Origin: Spirochaetales bacterium
Lineage (GTDB): Bacteria > Spirochaetota > Spirochaetia > DSM-2461
Direction: 5' to 3'
NCBI GenBank assembly: GCA_022360655.1
Contig: JAKSCK010000060.1
Location: 1-64,000 of the forward strand
DNA length: 64,000 nucleotides
Positions 46,474-57,013 of the stretch are shown here, piece after piece. Made by a program: the position numbers and the translations under genes. Within the stretch, counting starts at the first letter, position 1; each line of letters begins with the position of its first letter. Below the pieces are notes generated by a model, which was given only the letters and a program-made list of their open reading frames with translations, was not told where the DNA came from and made no database searches.

Positions 46474-48429
46474 GTGAAAATATCACGAAAGCTCTTTCTT
46501 CTCGTTGGAACAGCCCTTGTGGGGTCCCTGGCTGTTGCGGCGATTCTCCTCGTCAATTTGGCTCCTATCCTCAAAATTCAAGAAGAACAAAACCTCCTTG
46601 TTGAACTCAATGATGCCCAGAGCAATCTCAACATTAAGGTGCTTTCTCTTCCTTCTGAAAATTTTGAAACTGGCCGTGACAAGGTCTACGAAGCTATTGA
46701 AAGATCAAATAACGCATTTCAACATGTTAAAAATCTGGAAGTTCTCCCTAGGGTTAACAAAAAGATTAAAGAAGCCGTTGAAATTGTGGCGCGTCTGGAA
46801 CAACTGCAAACCAGTCATCTCTCTGAAGTGAAGCGACTTCTATCCTTGATTGCAGAAGAATCAGAGGAAGCCGTAGGCTATGAATTCAACTTTCAGCTCG
46901 AAAGCCTTGCCTCGAATTTCCTCATTACTCGTTCAGGAAAAGAGCAATATTTTAAGCTCTTGGCCTCACAGTATAATATGGCAGCAAAAACACTGACCTT
47001 TAGCATCACGTCTACACGTGACACCATTCAGGATCGAAGTCGTTTCATTGCCGCTGAAATTCAAGGTGTTCTTTGGCGAAGTCTCGTTCTGTCAGGTATC
47101 TGGTCACTTTTTGCCATTTCTATTTCCTTGGGCGTGTCCATCACTATTGCCCGACGCATCAGCAACTCTGTAGTTGTCATCAATGAAGGTGTTGATCTTT
47201 TGGCTGCTGGAAATCTCACCGAGAAGACCGTGGTGAACAGTAAGGATGAGTTGGGGCATCTTGGACGAAGTCTCCAGCGCTTCACCGCAAGTCTTGTAGA
47301 ATCGGTGCAACGCATTCGCTCTGCAGCCCAAGAAAGCCGTAATGCCCAAAGTGAGCTGTCCTCCTCCTCTGAAGAAGCCTCCGCAGCCAGCCGGCAAATG
47401 CGAGCCAATACCGATGGAATCACCAAACAGGTCTCCATATTGGATGAAAGCGTTCAAGAAGCTGGCGCTGCCATCCAAGGAATTGTTTCAGGTATTGAGG
47501 ACACAGACAAAGAGCTTGAAGGTCAGGTGGCCATGGTGGAAGAATCCACCGCTTCTGTCACTCAGATGATCGCCTCCATGAAAAATGTCGGACGCATCAC
47601 CGAATCCAGTGCCGATGCCACTGCCGATCTTTCGCAAGCCGTGGATTTTGGTGGGAAAAGTCTGGGACGCACCACTTCTATTGTGTCCTCTGTTCAAGAA
47701 GGCATTGAGGGCGTTCGGGACATCACCAGCATCATCCAATCCATTGCTGCTCGTACCAATCTCTTGGCCATGAATGCCGCCATTGAAGCCGCTCATGCCG
47801 GCGATGCAGGCCGTGGATTCAGTGTGGTTGCCGATGAAATTCGAAAACTGGCAGAAGCCTCAGCCAAAAACTCCAAGGATATTTCCGCGATTCTGAATGA
47901 GATGATTGGTAACATCCAAGCCGCGGATGAGGCTGGACAAGAAACGAGTGGGGCCTTCAACAAGCTTGATACCCGTCTTTCTGCTGTCCGCAGTGCCTAT
48001 GATGAAATACGCGAAGGCATGAAGGAATTGGAAGTGGGCGGGGAGGAAATCCTCAAGGCCATGAGTGCTCTCAATGATGCATCCAGTCGAGTGAGCATCC
48101 GATCAAGAGACATGCGTGGACGCTCCGATGTGGTGCTGGAAAGCATTCAGCAAGTTCAACGTGTCTCCAGTGAGGTGAGTTCCGGAGTTGGTGAAATCAC
48201 CTCTGGATTAGGAGAGATCAACCGCACCATGGAACATGTGGTAGAACTCAGCCATTCCATGTCCCGAATTGGGGATCGTCTTGATGAATCCATTTCCGTA
48301 TTCCAACTAGAAGAAGAGGAAGACATCACCCCAGTTCAAGAGCTCCGTGAGGAAACCGCCATTCCAGCTCTGGAGATGGACATTGAATCCCCTCTGTTGC
48401 CAACGGAAGATGAAACTCAGGCAAGCTGA
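46474..48429 (+). CDS. Methyl-accepting chemotaxis protein (GTG start)
   Basis: Two TM, HAMP SNSVVVINEGVDLLAAGNLTE, NLLAMNAAIEAAHAGDAGRGFSVVADEIRKLAEASAKN. Confidence 0.93.
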   Translation: MKISRKLFLLVGTALVGSLAVAAILLVNLAPILKIQEEQNLLVELNDAQSNLNIKVLSLPSENFETGRDKVYEAIERSNNAFQHVKNLEVLPRVNKKIKEAVEIVARLEQLQTSHLSEVKRLLSLIAEESEEAVGYEFNFQLESLASNFLITRSGKEQYFKLLASQYNMAAKTLTFSITSTRDTIQDRSRFIAAEIQGVLWRSLVLSGIWSLFAISISLGVSITIARRISNSVVVINEGVDLLAAGNLTEKTVVNSKDELGHLGRSLQRFTASLVESVQRIRSAAQESRNAQSELSSSSEEASAASRQMRANTDGITKQVSILDESVQEAGAAIQGIVSGIEDTDKELEGQVAMVEESTASVTQMIASMKNVGRITESSADATADLSQAVDFGGKSLGRTTSIVSSVQEGIEGVRDITSIIQSIAARTNLLAMNAAIEAAHAGDAGRGFSVVADEIRKLAEASAKNSKDISAILNEMIGNIQAADEAGQETSGAFNKLDTRLSAVRSAYDEIREGMKELEVGGEEILKAMSALNDASSRVSIRSRDMRGRSDVVLESIQQVQRVSSEVSSGVGEITSGLGEINRTMEHVVELSHSMSRIGDRLDESISVFQLEEEEDITPVQELREETAIPALEMDIESPLLPTEDETQAS

Positions 48430-48453
48430 ATCAAGAGGAATTTTCTCTCATCG

Positions 48454-48473
48454 ACCCCGGCTCTCGCCGGGGT
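48454..48473 (+). terminator. Hairpin + T-rich tail after MCP gene (CGACCC family)
   Basis: ACCCCGGC-TCTC-GCCGGGGT then TTTCTTT. Confidence 0.8.
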
Positions 48474-48544
48474 TTTCTTTGATTTTCTCAATTTGCCCTG
48501 TGCGCTTCTTGGAACTTCAAGAACACTGGAGTAGCATTCTTTCA

Positions 48545-49027
48545 ATGAACAAGAAATCACTTCTATTCTTTTCCATTCTTCTCTTCTCCCTCAGTGCATC
48601 CCTTCAAGCCCAGCCAGCAGAGGGGGACGTCAAAGACACATTTGAAGGTGTGTTCTCGTTGTATAGCATGGTTTTTGTGGGGGCGCTCATGGAAATGGAC
48701 ATGCCTGGAGTCACACTGGAAGTGGCCCCCGATGGTGAAGGCTCTGCTGTCCTGTTCCATGATATGGATGTGAACCGATTCCTCACAGCGCTTGGTGATT
48801 CCAAGGCCTTCCCTGGCATGGAAGAATTTCCTACAACTCTTCCGTTCTCAGGGATTTCAGGACAGTTCTCCACCTTCAATGAGGACAAAATATCCATGAA
48901 GGTTCAACTCATCGGAGGACCAATAACAGAATTGGAAATGGAATACTCCTATGGGGAAATTCTCCGCCTTGAAGCGGATGGAATACCATTCACCCATCTT
49001 GCCAAAAAATGGGAAGAGGAAGAATAA
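48545..49027 (+). CDS. Secreted hypothetical protein
   Basis: Signal peptide MNKKSLLFFSILLFSLSASLQAQ; no family recognised. Confidence 0.7.
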   Translation: MNKKSLLFFSILLFSLSASLQAQPAEGDVKDTFEGVFSLYSMVFVGALMEMDMPGVTLEVAPDGEGSAVLFHDMDVNRFLTALGDSKAFPGMEEFPTTLPFSGISGQFSTFNEDKISMKVQLIGGPITELEMEYSYGEILRLEADGIPFTHLAKKWEEEE

Positions 49028-49037
49028 TCGTTCCCCC

Positions 49038-49065
49038 ACCCCGTTCAAAAATGTTTGAACGGGGT
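49038..49065 (-). terminator. Perfect 12-bp hairpin (CGACCC family) between convergent genes
   Basis: ACCCCGTTCAAA-AATG-TTTGAACGGGGT. Confidence 0.7.
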
Positions 49066-49085
49066 CGGTCTATAAATGAGACATA

Positions 49086-50513
49086 TCAAAGAAGTGGGCT
49101 GAACAGTTTGGCAATGTTCTCAAGTAATCGTGAAAAATAAGAACGTTTAGACCATTGTTCCATACCGAGAGGCTCGGAGTCAGCCTGATAGCTATGCTGA
49201 AGTTCCCGAAGTTCCTGAGCGATGGACCCACCATAAAAAACCAAATCCACCTCATAATCCAGGGCAAAAGAACGAATATCAAAATTGCTTGAACCAAAAA
49301 AGCAAAGATGATGGTCGACACTGAGACTCTTGGCATGAAGCAGCCCTCCTGTGTATCGATGCACTCCAATTCCCCATTCCAATAGATCGTCAAAGTAGGA
49401 TCGGGCCGCATAGCCAGGGAGCAATTGATCCGATTTCTTTGGGAGTATGAGATTCACCTCAACCCCTCGCCCAGCGGCTGTTTCCAGAGCTTGTAGCATG
49501 GATTCATCGGGAACAAAGTAGGGGGTGGTGATGGTGACCCGTTCTTGAGCCTGATAGAGGGCTGAAAGAACCAATCGACGATAATTCTGAGGGGATTGAA
49601 AAGGACCACTGGGCATCACCTGAATGGGAATATTTTCCTCCAAGCTCTCCAACTGGTAGCATTCTTCATCACGAACCATGATTCCGGATTCCAGATACCA
49701 ATCGGTCAGAAACACGGTTTGAAGAGAAATCACGGCCGGGCCGGATATGCGTACCATCAAATCCTTCCACACCAGGCTGGAGTCCTTCCGTCCATACCCC
49801 GGTTCCACAATGTTTCGTGAGCCTGTGTAGGCATAGAGGCCATCGATGACCGCAATTTTTCTGTGATTCCTCCAGTCCACCCGGCCAAAAAATCGACGGA
49901 TTGAGACAATAGGAAGGGAATCATAGACCTGTATTCCCGCTTGAATAAGAGCCCCTTGTCGTTGACGTAAAAATTTTCGAGAGCCCATGGCATCAACAAG
50001 GAGTCGGCAGGAAACACCCCGAGCCACGGCCCGTTCAAGAGCATCGGTGACTCGCCGACCAACGCTATCATCTTCAAAGATGTAAAACATGAGATGAACA
50101 TGGTGGGTGGCCTGGTCAATGTCAGAAATCAGGGTATCAATGATGGCATCGGGATTGGACAGAAGTTCTGCATTGTTTTCCCCTAGGGCCGCCATGCCAC
50201 CAAATCGTTCAACGATTCCTGAAAACCGCCGAAGTTCCTCAGGAATCTCTGGGCGTAAAGAATCCAAGGTGAGGGCATGCTGCTCCCGGGCTTTTTCCAT
50301 GGAATGCGTGAGTTCCTTGTAATGACGAAGTCGCCGTTTCTGAGGACGATTCGCTCCAAACATCAAATAGGCGATGAGTCCAGGAAGAGGAAAGAAATAC
50401 ACCACCACAAGCCAGGCCATGGCCGCTGTGGACGTTCTCCGGCGAGGAACCTCAAGGAGCATGGCAAAACGGATGATCCATTCTGTGACAAAGTATATCT
50501 GAAGCCAAGGCAT
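49086..50513 (-). CDS. cls: Cardiolipin synthase / phospholipase D family
   Basis: Two HKD-type motifs: WRNHRKIAVIDGLYAYTGSRNI and LLHAKSLSVDHHLCFFGSSNFDIRS. Confidence 0.93.
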   Translation of the reverse strand: MPWLQIYFVTEWIIRFAMLLEVPRRRTSTAAMAWLVVVYFFPLPGLIAYLMFGANRPQKRRLRHYKELTHSMEKAREQHALTLDSLRPEIPEELRRFSGIVERFGGMAALGENNAELLSNPDAIIDTLISDIDQATHHVHLMFYIFEDDSVGRRVTDALERAVARGVSCRLLVDAMGSRKFLRQRQGALIQAGIQVYDSLPIVSIRRFFGRVDWRNHRKIAVIDGLYAYTGSRNIVEPGYGRKDSSLVWKDLMVRISGPAVISLQTVFLTDWYLESGIMVRDEECYQLESLEENIPIQVMPSGPFQSPQNYRRLVLSALYQAQERVTITTPYFVPDESMLQALETAAGRGVEVNLILPKKSDQLLPGYAARSYFDDLLEWGIGVHRYTGGLLHAKSLSVDHHLCFFGSSNFDIRSFALDYEVDLVFYGGSIAQELRELQHSYQADSEPLGMEQWSKRSYFSRLLENIAKLFSPLL

Positions 50514-50812
50514 GACTTGGATTATACACAGGGATGAAAAGTGATGCAGGAGAGATCAAGTGAAACTTCATCCACACAAAAGAGACTTTTCAGAAAAAGA
50601 TCTCTGTATCTTCAAGAAGTCATAATCCATCTATAGTCTACATATTTTATTTATTAGTATGTTTTAAAACACTGCCTATGAATAGCTTACAGATGCATTC
50701 AATGAAAATATAAATAAATAACTATTTTCCAATGATACGTTTCTTGCTTCAATTCTCATTGAACTGGTGATATAAATAAGAGAGAACCACAGCACAGAAA
50801 TAGGATGGAATC

Positions 50813-52229
50813 ATGAAGCACCGAACTCTCATGCTTTTCGTTTTTTTTGTTACTGTTCTCCCATTAAGCGCCTTGGACATCTCATTGGATTCGGTGGGTC
50901 CCATTGCCTTAGAAAACAATCGCATGCTGCTCGCAAAACGCATTGGCGTTTCAAGTTTGGAACGCACACGTCGTTCTGGTTGGAATCAATTTGTTCCCAA
51001 TCTTTCCGTAGGGGGGGGGCTTGAGTCGACTCAATGAAGCACCTCCAAGTGGCAATCCCTGGAATCTTTCATTAGCAGCGGAAGCCTCCCTCCAACTCTC
51101 TTCTGCATCCATCTATGCCATTGGCCAATCTCGTCTGGCCTGGGAAGCGGGAGAGATTGACCTTGCAGAACTTGAACATCGAATCTTTCGGGACTCCCGC
51201 AAGTCCTTTCTTGCCCTGCTCCTTCTTCATGATGTCATCACCATTCATGCCAACATGGTGGATACGGCTAAGGCTCGTTTTGAACGATCCCAACGACGCT
51301 TTGAACTTGGCGACGTCCGTAAGGTGGATATGTTGAGCTTCCATGTGGATTGGCAGAGTTCCATTCCACAGCTCACAGAGGCGCAAAATTCTCTTTCCAT
51401 TGGTCTGCTTGAATTCAAGCGTCTTTTGGGACTGGAAGACCACCAAACCATTCTGCTTATGGGAGAAATTCAACCTGAGGAATCGGAGTTGAATGCGCAG
51501 AACCTTGTTCAGGCTCATCTGATGAACCGTTACGATATCCAATCCGCACGTCTACGAATACAACAGCTCAAAAATCAACGTGCTCTGGCCATTTCTCAAG
51601 TCATGACCCCAACCCTCAGTCTTCGTTATGGCTACACACCCATTCAGAATGCTCCGTTCTCTCAAGATTCAGGAGAATGGAATGATCCTCAAGGGGCTCT
51701 CACTCTGGCTCTATCTCTTCCTCTTGATGGTTTCATTCCCAATACACAAAAAAATCTCACCGTACGAAATCTTTCTGATGAGATTGCTTCTGCGCAATTG
51801 CTTTTGGCAGATGCTCTTCAGGCAGGAGCCATTGCCATCGAAACCGTGATCCTCAACATGGAAAATTCCTCCCAAACACTCCGCTCCCTTGAACTTCAAG
51901 AAGAACTCGCTTTGGAATCCTATGACTTGGTCTCTCGGTCATACGATGTGGGAGAAGCAGACTACATCCAAGTGCAATCAGCCCATGATCAACTGGTGGG
52001 AGCCCAATTGCTTTTGGCTCAAGAACGATACAACTATGCCTCATATCAAGAGGATCTGAATTACGCCCTGGCTTTTTACAATGAAGAGTTTGGTCCTGTT
52101 CCATCCACTAGCCCAACAGAAGAAAAGGATGCCTCCCAGAGGGACTCCACCCTCAACGAACCTTTCAAACCACAAGAGCAGCAAACACCAACCGATTCTT
52201 CAAAGACTCATGAAGGAGTAAATCCGTGA
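50813..52229 (+). pseudogene. TolC-family outer-membrane efflux protein, frameshifted at a G9 tract (phase-variable, real mutation, or sequencing error)
   Basis: ORF 50813-51037 (signal peptide, ...NLSVGGGLESTQ*) continues one frame over in ORF 51021-52229 (SRLNEAPPSGNPWNLSLAAEASLQL...). Loss of one G at 51011-51019 joins them into about 471 aa. Confidence 0.85.
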
Positions 52230-53332
52230 TGACCATCAATCGTCGTACAATTCTTCGAGCAGGGATTGCCCTCTCCATCGTTATTGCCATCATCGTTATC
52301 ACGCAATTTTCAAAGATGGTTCGTCCGGAAGAAGATGAAGAACCTCCCATTCGTCCGGTCAAATATCTCGAGATAAATAATGCCCCTTCAGCATTTCGAC
52401 GAACCTTCCCTGGACGCTTGGAAGCATCCCAAACTGTGGATTTATCCTTCCTCAGTGGTGGGGATCTTGTGGAGCTTCCCATCACGGAAGGACAGCGTCT
52501 GGAGCAAGGGGCGCTGATTGCTCGTATTGACGGCCAAGATGCCCAGAACCGATTCAATGCCGCTCAAGCCGAATTTGTGGATGCTCAATCAAAACTGGAA
52601 CGCAACAAAGTTCTCTATGAAGAAGAACTCATAGCCCAGACAGAATATGAAACAATGCAGAGTGCTTTTGAAGTGGCTCTGGCCAATTACAATACAGCCC
52701 AAAAAGCCTTAAATGACACAGTGATTCAAGCGCCATTCCCCGGTGTGATTGCCCAACGTTATGTTGAAAACTTCCAAAAAGTTCAGGCTGGAGAAAAGAT
52801 TGTCACCTACTACAACCCTGAGGGTTTTGACATCATCATTGATATTCCCGAATCACTTGTGACTCAAATCCCCCATTACAACCTGGAACTTTCAGCCAGC
52901 TTTGAACAGGTCTCTGACAAAAACTTTCCTCTTACCGTCAAAGAGTTTGCCACCGTTGCGGATGCCTACACCAAGTCATACCCGCTCACACTTACGATGG
53001 AACGCCCAGAGGATCTGCTCATCCTTCCCAACATGACGGTGAGCGTGCATGTGGACTTGAAACGGAAAAATGAAAATCAGACTGGACAGTATCTTGTGCC
53101 CACCTCAGCTGTAGTATACGACCCCGATTCTGATGGAGCTGTGGTTTGGATTGTGGAGGAATCCACCATGACCGTGACTCCAACAGATGTGGAAACCGGC
53201 CAAGGACAGGGAGGAGACATCATCATCACGGAAGGGCTCCAATCCGGGGATATTGTTGTGGTGGCAGGGGCTAGCTTCCTGATCCCTGGGCAAAAAGTCC
53301 AACTTCTCAAGGAATCGGGCGCGGGAAAATGA
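52226..53332 (+). CDS. RND efflux periplasmic adaptor (MFP/HlyD-like)
   Basis: RTFPGRLEASQTVDLSFLSGGDLVELPITEGQRLEQGALIARIDGQDAQNRFNAAQAEF; VIQAPFPGVIAQRYVENFQKVQAGEKIV. Confidence 0.94.
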   Translation: MMTINRRTILRAGIALSIVIAIIVITQFSKMVRPEEDEEPPIRPVKYLEINNAPSAFRRTFPGRLEASQTVDLSFLSGGDLVELPITEGQRLEQGALIARIDGQDAQNRFNAAQAEFVDAQSKLERNKVLYEEELIAQTEYETMQSAFEVALANYNTAQKALNDTVIQAPFPGVIAQRYVENFQKVQAGEKIVTYYNPEGFDIIIDIPESLVTQIPHYNLELSASFEQVSDKNFPLTVKEFATVADAYTKSYPLTLTMERPEDLLILPNMTVSVHVDLKRKNENQTGQYLVPTSAVVYDPDSDGAVVWIVEESTMTVTPTDVETGQGQGGDIIITEGLQSGDIVVVAGASFLIPGQKVQLLKESGAGK

Positions 53333-56300
53333 ACATTGCTGACTATTCCATTGAAAAGAAAATTGTCATGGGCATCCTGGTCCTCCTCCTCCTTGCTGGA
53401 GGTTGGTTTGGATACATCAATTCTGGTCGGCTCGAAGATCCAGAATTCACCATCCGAGAGGTGAAGGTCTACACGCCTTACCCTGGGGCAACGCCAGATG
53501 AAGTGGAAAAAGAAGTCTCTGATCTGATTGAAAGTGCGGCACAGAAACTCGCTAAGGTGGAACGCGTTGAATCAGAGTCCTCGAATGGACTTTCCAATGT
53601 CTCTGTCATCTTCTTTGATGAAGGCACAAGCAAACAGGAAATGCGACAACTCTATGATGAGCTTCGACGAAAGATTAACGATGTTCAAAGACAGCTTCCT
53701 CCAGGAGCTGGTCCTTCCCTTGTAAATGATGATTTTGGTGATGTTTATGGGATTTTTTATGCCATCACCGGTGATGGTTTTACAGATCGAGAACTCTATG
53801 TCTTTGCAGAAGAGCTCCAAAAAACCCTTCTTCTTGTTGAAGGAGTGGCCAAAGTTGAGCTTTGGGGGCAACCAAAGGAAGTGGTGTATGTTGAGATTCC
53901 CCGTTCCAAAATTGTGGAGATGGAACTCTCTCAGCAGATGCTGGCTCAACTCATCCAAGATCAAAACATTGTTGTGGAATCTGGGGATTTACTGATTGGA
54001 GGGGAACGTCCCCTGTTCCGTATCACAGGGGGATATGGAAGTGTTGAAGATATTGGCAACATTCGCATTCCCTCTCAAGAAAATGCTGGCCTTTCTCAAA
54101 TCACCTTATCGGATATTGCAGAGATTTACCGGGGTTATGAAGAACCTCGGACCAACCAACTGCGCTTCAACGGAAGAAAAGGAATTGGTTTGGCCGTTTC
54201 CGCCATCACAACAGAAAATGTGGTGGAAGTAGGGAAACGTCTGGATGACACCATCCGCATTGTGATGGAGCAAACCCCCATTGGTATTGAGGTGGGAAAA
54301 ATCTTTAATCAGCCCGATGCGGTACAAGTCGCTGTGAATAATTTTGTGATGAGTCTCTTCCAATCCGTGGCCATTGTCATTGGCCTATTGGTCATTTTCA
54401 TGGGTCTCCAAAGCGGCCTCATCATAGGATTCATGCTCTTGCTCATCATTGCAGGCACACTCTTCTTCATGAATCTGTTCAACATCACATTACAGCGGAT
54501 TTCACTTGGGGCTCTCATCATTGCCATGGGAATGCTGGTGGACAATTCCATCGTCATTACCGAAGGGATATTGGTTCGTACAAAGCGGGGAGAAGGAGCA
54601 CAAAAGGCTGCCTCTGCCGTGGTTGGACAAACCATGTGGCCCCTGTTTGGAGCAACCATCGTGGCAATCTTTGCCTTTGCCGCAGTGGGGATGTCTCCCG
54701 ATGGAAGCGGTGAATACACCCAAACTCTATTTTGGGTCATCATCATTTCACTCACCCTCAGTTGGTTTCTCGCCATCACTGTGAATCCCCTCATCTGCAC
54801 GGTCTTTATGAAGCCTCAAACGGAAAAGAATCAAACAAAGAAAAATTCCCGATTCCCCCGACTGAGTGCCTTCCTTGCAAAGATCACACCTCAGAGTGAG
54901 GGAAGTCTTCTCATGTCATTCTTTGAGAAGGTGCTTCGTTTCTCTTTGGAACGGAGCAGAGCCACCTTACTGATTGTGGGGGGGATCCTGATACTCACCG
55001 TCTTGGGCTTTACCCTGGTCACTCAGGCCTTCTTCCCCAATTCTGGACAACCACAGTTTCTGGTGGACTACTTCCTCAGTGAAGGCACAGACATCACGGT
55101 GACGGCACGAGATGTTGTGGAAATTGAAGCCCGTCTCATGGATAAGGATCAATTTCCAGAGATCAGCAAACTCAGTGCCTATGTGGGAGCCTCTCCACCT
55201 CGATTCCAGCTCACCTTTGCCCCAGAACCCGCAAATCCCCGCTTTGGTCAATTCCTCATCGAGGTAGAGAATCCTGAAGATATCAACTCTGTTCTTCCCC
55301 GGGTGCAGTCCATGTTGGATGAAGAATTCCCTCAAGGGATGGGACAAGCATACAGATTCCAACTAGGCCCCGGAACCAAAGGACTGGTTCAGGTTCGCGT
55401 TCAAGGTTCCGATCCTTTGATGCTTCGGCAGATTGCCCAGGACATCAAAGAAATCATGTATGAAACTGGAAATGCCATTGCGATTAAAGACGATTGGGGA
55501 GATCGGGCCAAAATTGTTACGGCCAATGTGAATGAACGGGCCGCTCGTGAAGTGGGTATCACACGCTCCATGGTGAGCAACGCGCTTCAGCATGGATTCA
55601 ATGGCATGAATGTTGGCTTGTACCGGGAACGCAACCGTCTGTTGCCCATCATTTCTCGTCTTCCCTTTACAGACCGTTCCGATCCAGCCTCTCTCTATGA
55701 CATGTACATCTGGAGTCCTGTACTCAATGGCTCTATTCCCATCTCTCAAGTGGTGGATTCTTTTGAGTTTTCTTATGCCGATACGCGCATTCAGCGTCGT
55801 GACCGTCGATCAACCATCACTGTAAGTTGTGATCCAAGGAGTGGAGAGGCCTCAGAACTCTTCAATGCTATCAAAACCACTGTGGAGAACCTCGAATTAC
55901 CCCAAGGCTATTATGTGGAGTGGGGAGGGCAAGCTGAGGATAGTGCCAATGCCAATGAAGGGATAGCGAAAACCTTCCCCTTGGCTTTTTTAGCCATGCT
56001 TCTTACCATCTTTGTTCTTTGGAACAAGGTGAGGCAGCCCATCATCATATTCTTATCCATTCCTCTTTCCTTGGTAGGTGTGGTGGCAGGTTTACTTCTC
56101 ACCGGTCTCCCCTTCAGCTTCATGGCGCTCATGGGTCTGCTGGCTCTCTTTGGAATGGTCATCAAGAACGCCATTGTGATGGTGGATGAAATTGATCTCA
56201 CCCTGACCCAAGGTGGCGATGCCTTTGAAGGGATCATCCAGGCGTCAAGTTCTCGTGTTCGCCCTGTGATGATGGCCGCCCTTTCCACTGTTCTTGGAAT

Positions 56301-56454
56301 GGCTCCCCTATTGAGTGATCTCTTCTTCCAAGGAATGGCCATCACCGTGATGGGAGGCCTAACGGTGGCCTCTCTCATCACACTGATTGTCACCCCAGTG
56401 CTCTACAAAGAGTTCTTCAAGATTCAGCAAAGTGTTCCTGAAACAAAGACCTGA
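53329..56454 (+). CDS. RND efflux transporter permease (AcrB/HAE1 family)
   Basis: 1041 aa; YPGATPDEVEKEVSDLIE, GALIIAMGMLVDNSIVITE, FSFMALMGLLALFGMVIKNAIVMVDEID. Confidence 0.96.
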   Translation: MNIADYSIEKKIVMGILVLLLLAGGWFGYINSGRLEDPEFTIREVKVYTPYPGATPDEVEKEVSDLIESAAQKLAKVERVESESSNGLSNVSVIFFDEGTSKQEMRQLYDELRRKINDVQRQLPPGAGPSLVNDDFGDVYGIFYAITGDGFTDRELYVFAEELQKTLLLVEGVAKVELWGQPKEVVYVEIPRSKIVEMELSQQMLAQLIQDQNIVVESGDLLIGGERPLFRITGGYGSVEDIGNIRIPSQENAGLSQITLSDIAEIYRGYEEPRTNQLRFNGRKGIGLAVSAITTENVVEVGKRLDDTIRIVMEQTPIGIEVGKIFNQPDAVQVAVNNFVMSLFQSVAIVIGLLVIFMGLQSGLIIGFMLLLIIAGTLFFMNLFNITLQRISLGALIIAMGMLVDNSIVITEGILVRTKRGEGAQKAASAVVGQTMWPLFGATIVAIFAFAAVGMSPDGSGEYTQTLFWVIIISLTLSWFLAITVNPLICTVFMKPQTEKNQTKKNSRFPRLSAFLAKITPQSEGSLLMSFFEKVLRFSLERSRATLLIVGGILILTVLGFTLVTQAFFPNSGQPQFLVDYFLSEGTDITVTARDVVEIEARLMDKDQFPEISKLSAYVGASPPRFQLTFAPEPANPRFGQFLIEVENPEDINSVLPRVQSMLDEEFPQGMGQAYRFQLGPGTKGLVQVRVQGSDPLMLRQIAQDIKEIMYETGNAIAIKDDWGDRAKIVTANVNERAAREVGITRSMVSNALQHGFNGMNVGLYRERNRLLPIISRLPFTDRSDPASLYDMYIWSPVLNGSIPISQVVDSFEFSYADTRIQRRDRRSTITVSCDPRSGEASELFNAIKTTVENLELPQGYYVEWGGQAEDSANANEGIAKTFPLAFLAMLLTIFVLWNKVRQPIIIFLSIPLSLVGVVAGLLLTGLPFSFMALMGLLALFGMVIKNAIVMVDEIDLTLTQGGDAFEGIIQASSSRVRPVMMAALSTVLGMAPLLSDLFFQGMAITVMGGLTVASLITLIVTPVLYKEFFKIQQSVPETKT

Positions 56455-56459
56455 TTGAA

Positions 56460-56488
56460 TTTCCTCCAGAGAATCCTCTGGGGGAAAT
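56460..56488 (+). terminator. Terminator hairpin after RND operon
   Basis: TTTCCTCCAGAG-AAT-CCTCTGGGGGAAA then CTCTTTTTC. Confidence 0.7.
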
Positions 56489-56679
56489 TACTCTTTTTCA
56501 TTCCATGAATTTTCTTCAGAATGATAAAGGACATGGTGAATTTCTTCGGTGGTGACAAAGGGATCATTGCAACGAATGACTTCACCAAGGAGGGCTTGTA
56601 TTTCTTGTTCGGTGAGCCCTTCCAAGGACTGACGTATCCTTCGGGCTTCAGTAACTAACGATTTTCGTGTGCTTCTCAT
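56488..56679 (-). CDS. Small hypothetical protein (about 63 aa; longer ORF to 56799 possible)
   Basis: MRSTRKSLVTEARRIRQSLEGLTEQEIQALLGEVIRCNDPFVTTEEIHHVLY; protein-like composition, no family recognised. Confidence 0.45.
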   Translation of the reverse strand: MRSTRKSLVTEARRIRQSLEGLTEQEIQALLGEVIRCNDPFVTTEEIHHVLYHSEENSWNEKE

Positions 56680-57013
56680 CCACGGCCAATATCTCCCTTT
56701 CTCGTGTGTCCATGCCGTTGGCGAGACGGGGGTTTTATGAAGTTTTTTGTGGCCTTCTCCACATACAGGTTGGTCAAAACAGGTTCTTCCCCGCCGCACT
56801 CTATGGCCAGTAGAAGAGAATCAAGGTTGTAAGGGGTCGAGAGAATAACAAGAGAAAAAAGATTGTCAAAAAAACATATGTTTCGTCATCGACAGGAATT
56901 TTCTCCTCAGGATAAAGTATTCAGCTATACATATTTACCCATGTGTCTGGGATAATATTCCCAGAATAGAATCCCAATTCACAATGGGATCTGAAAAACC
57001 ATGAGGAGGTATC

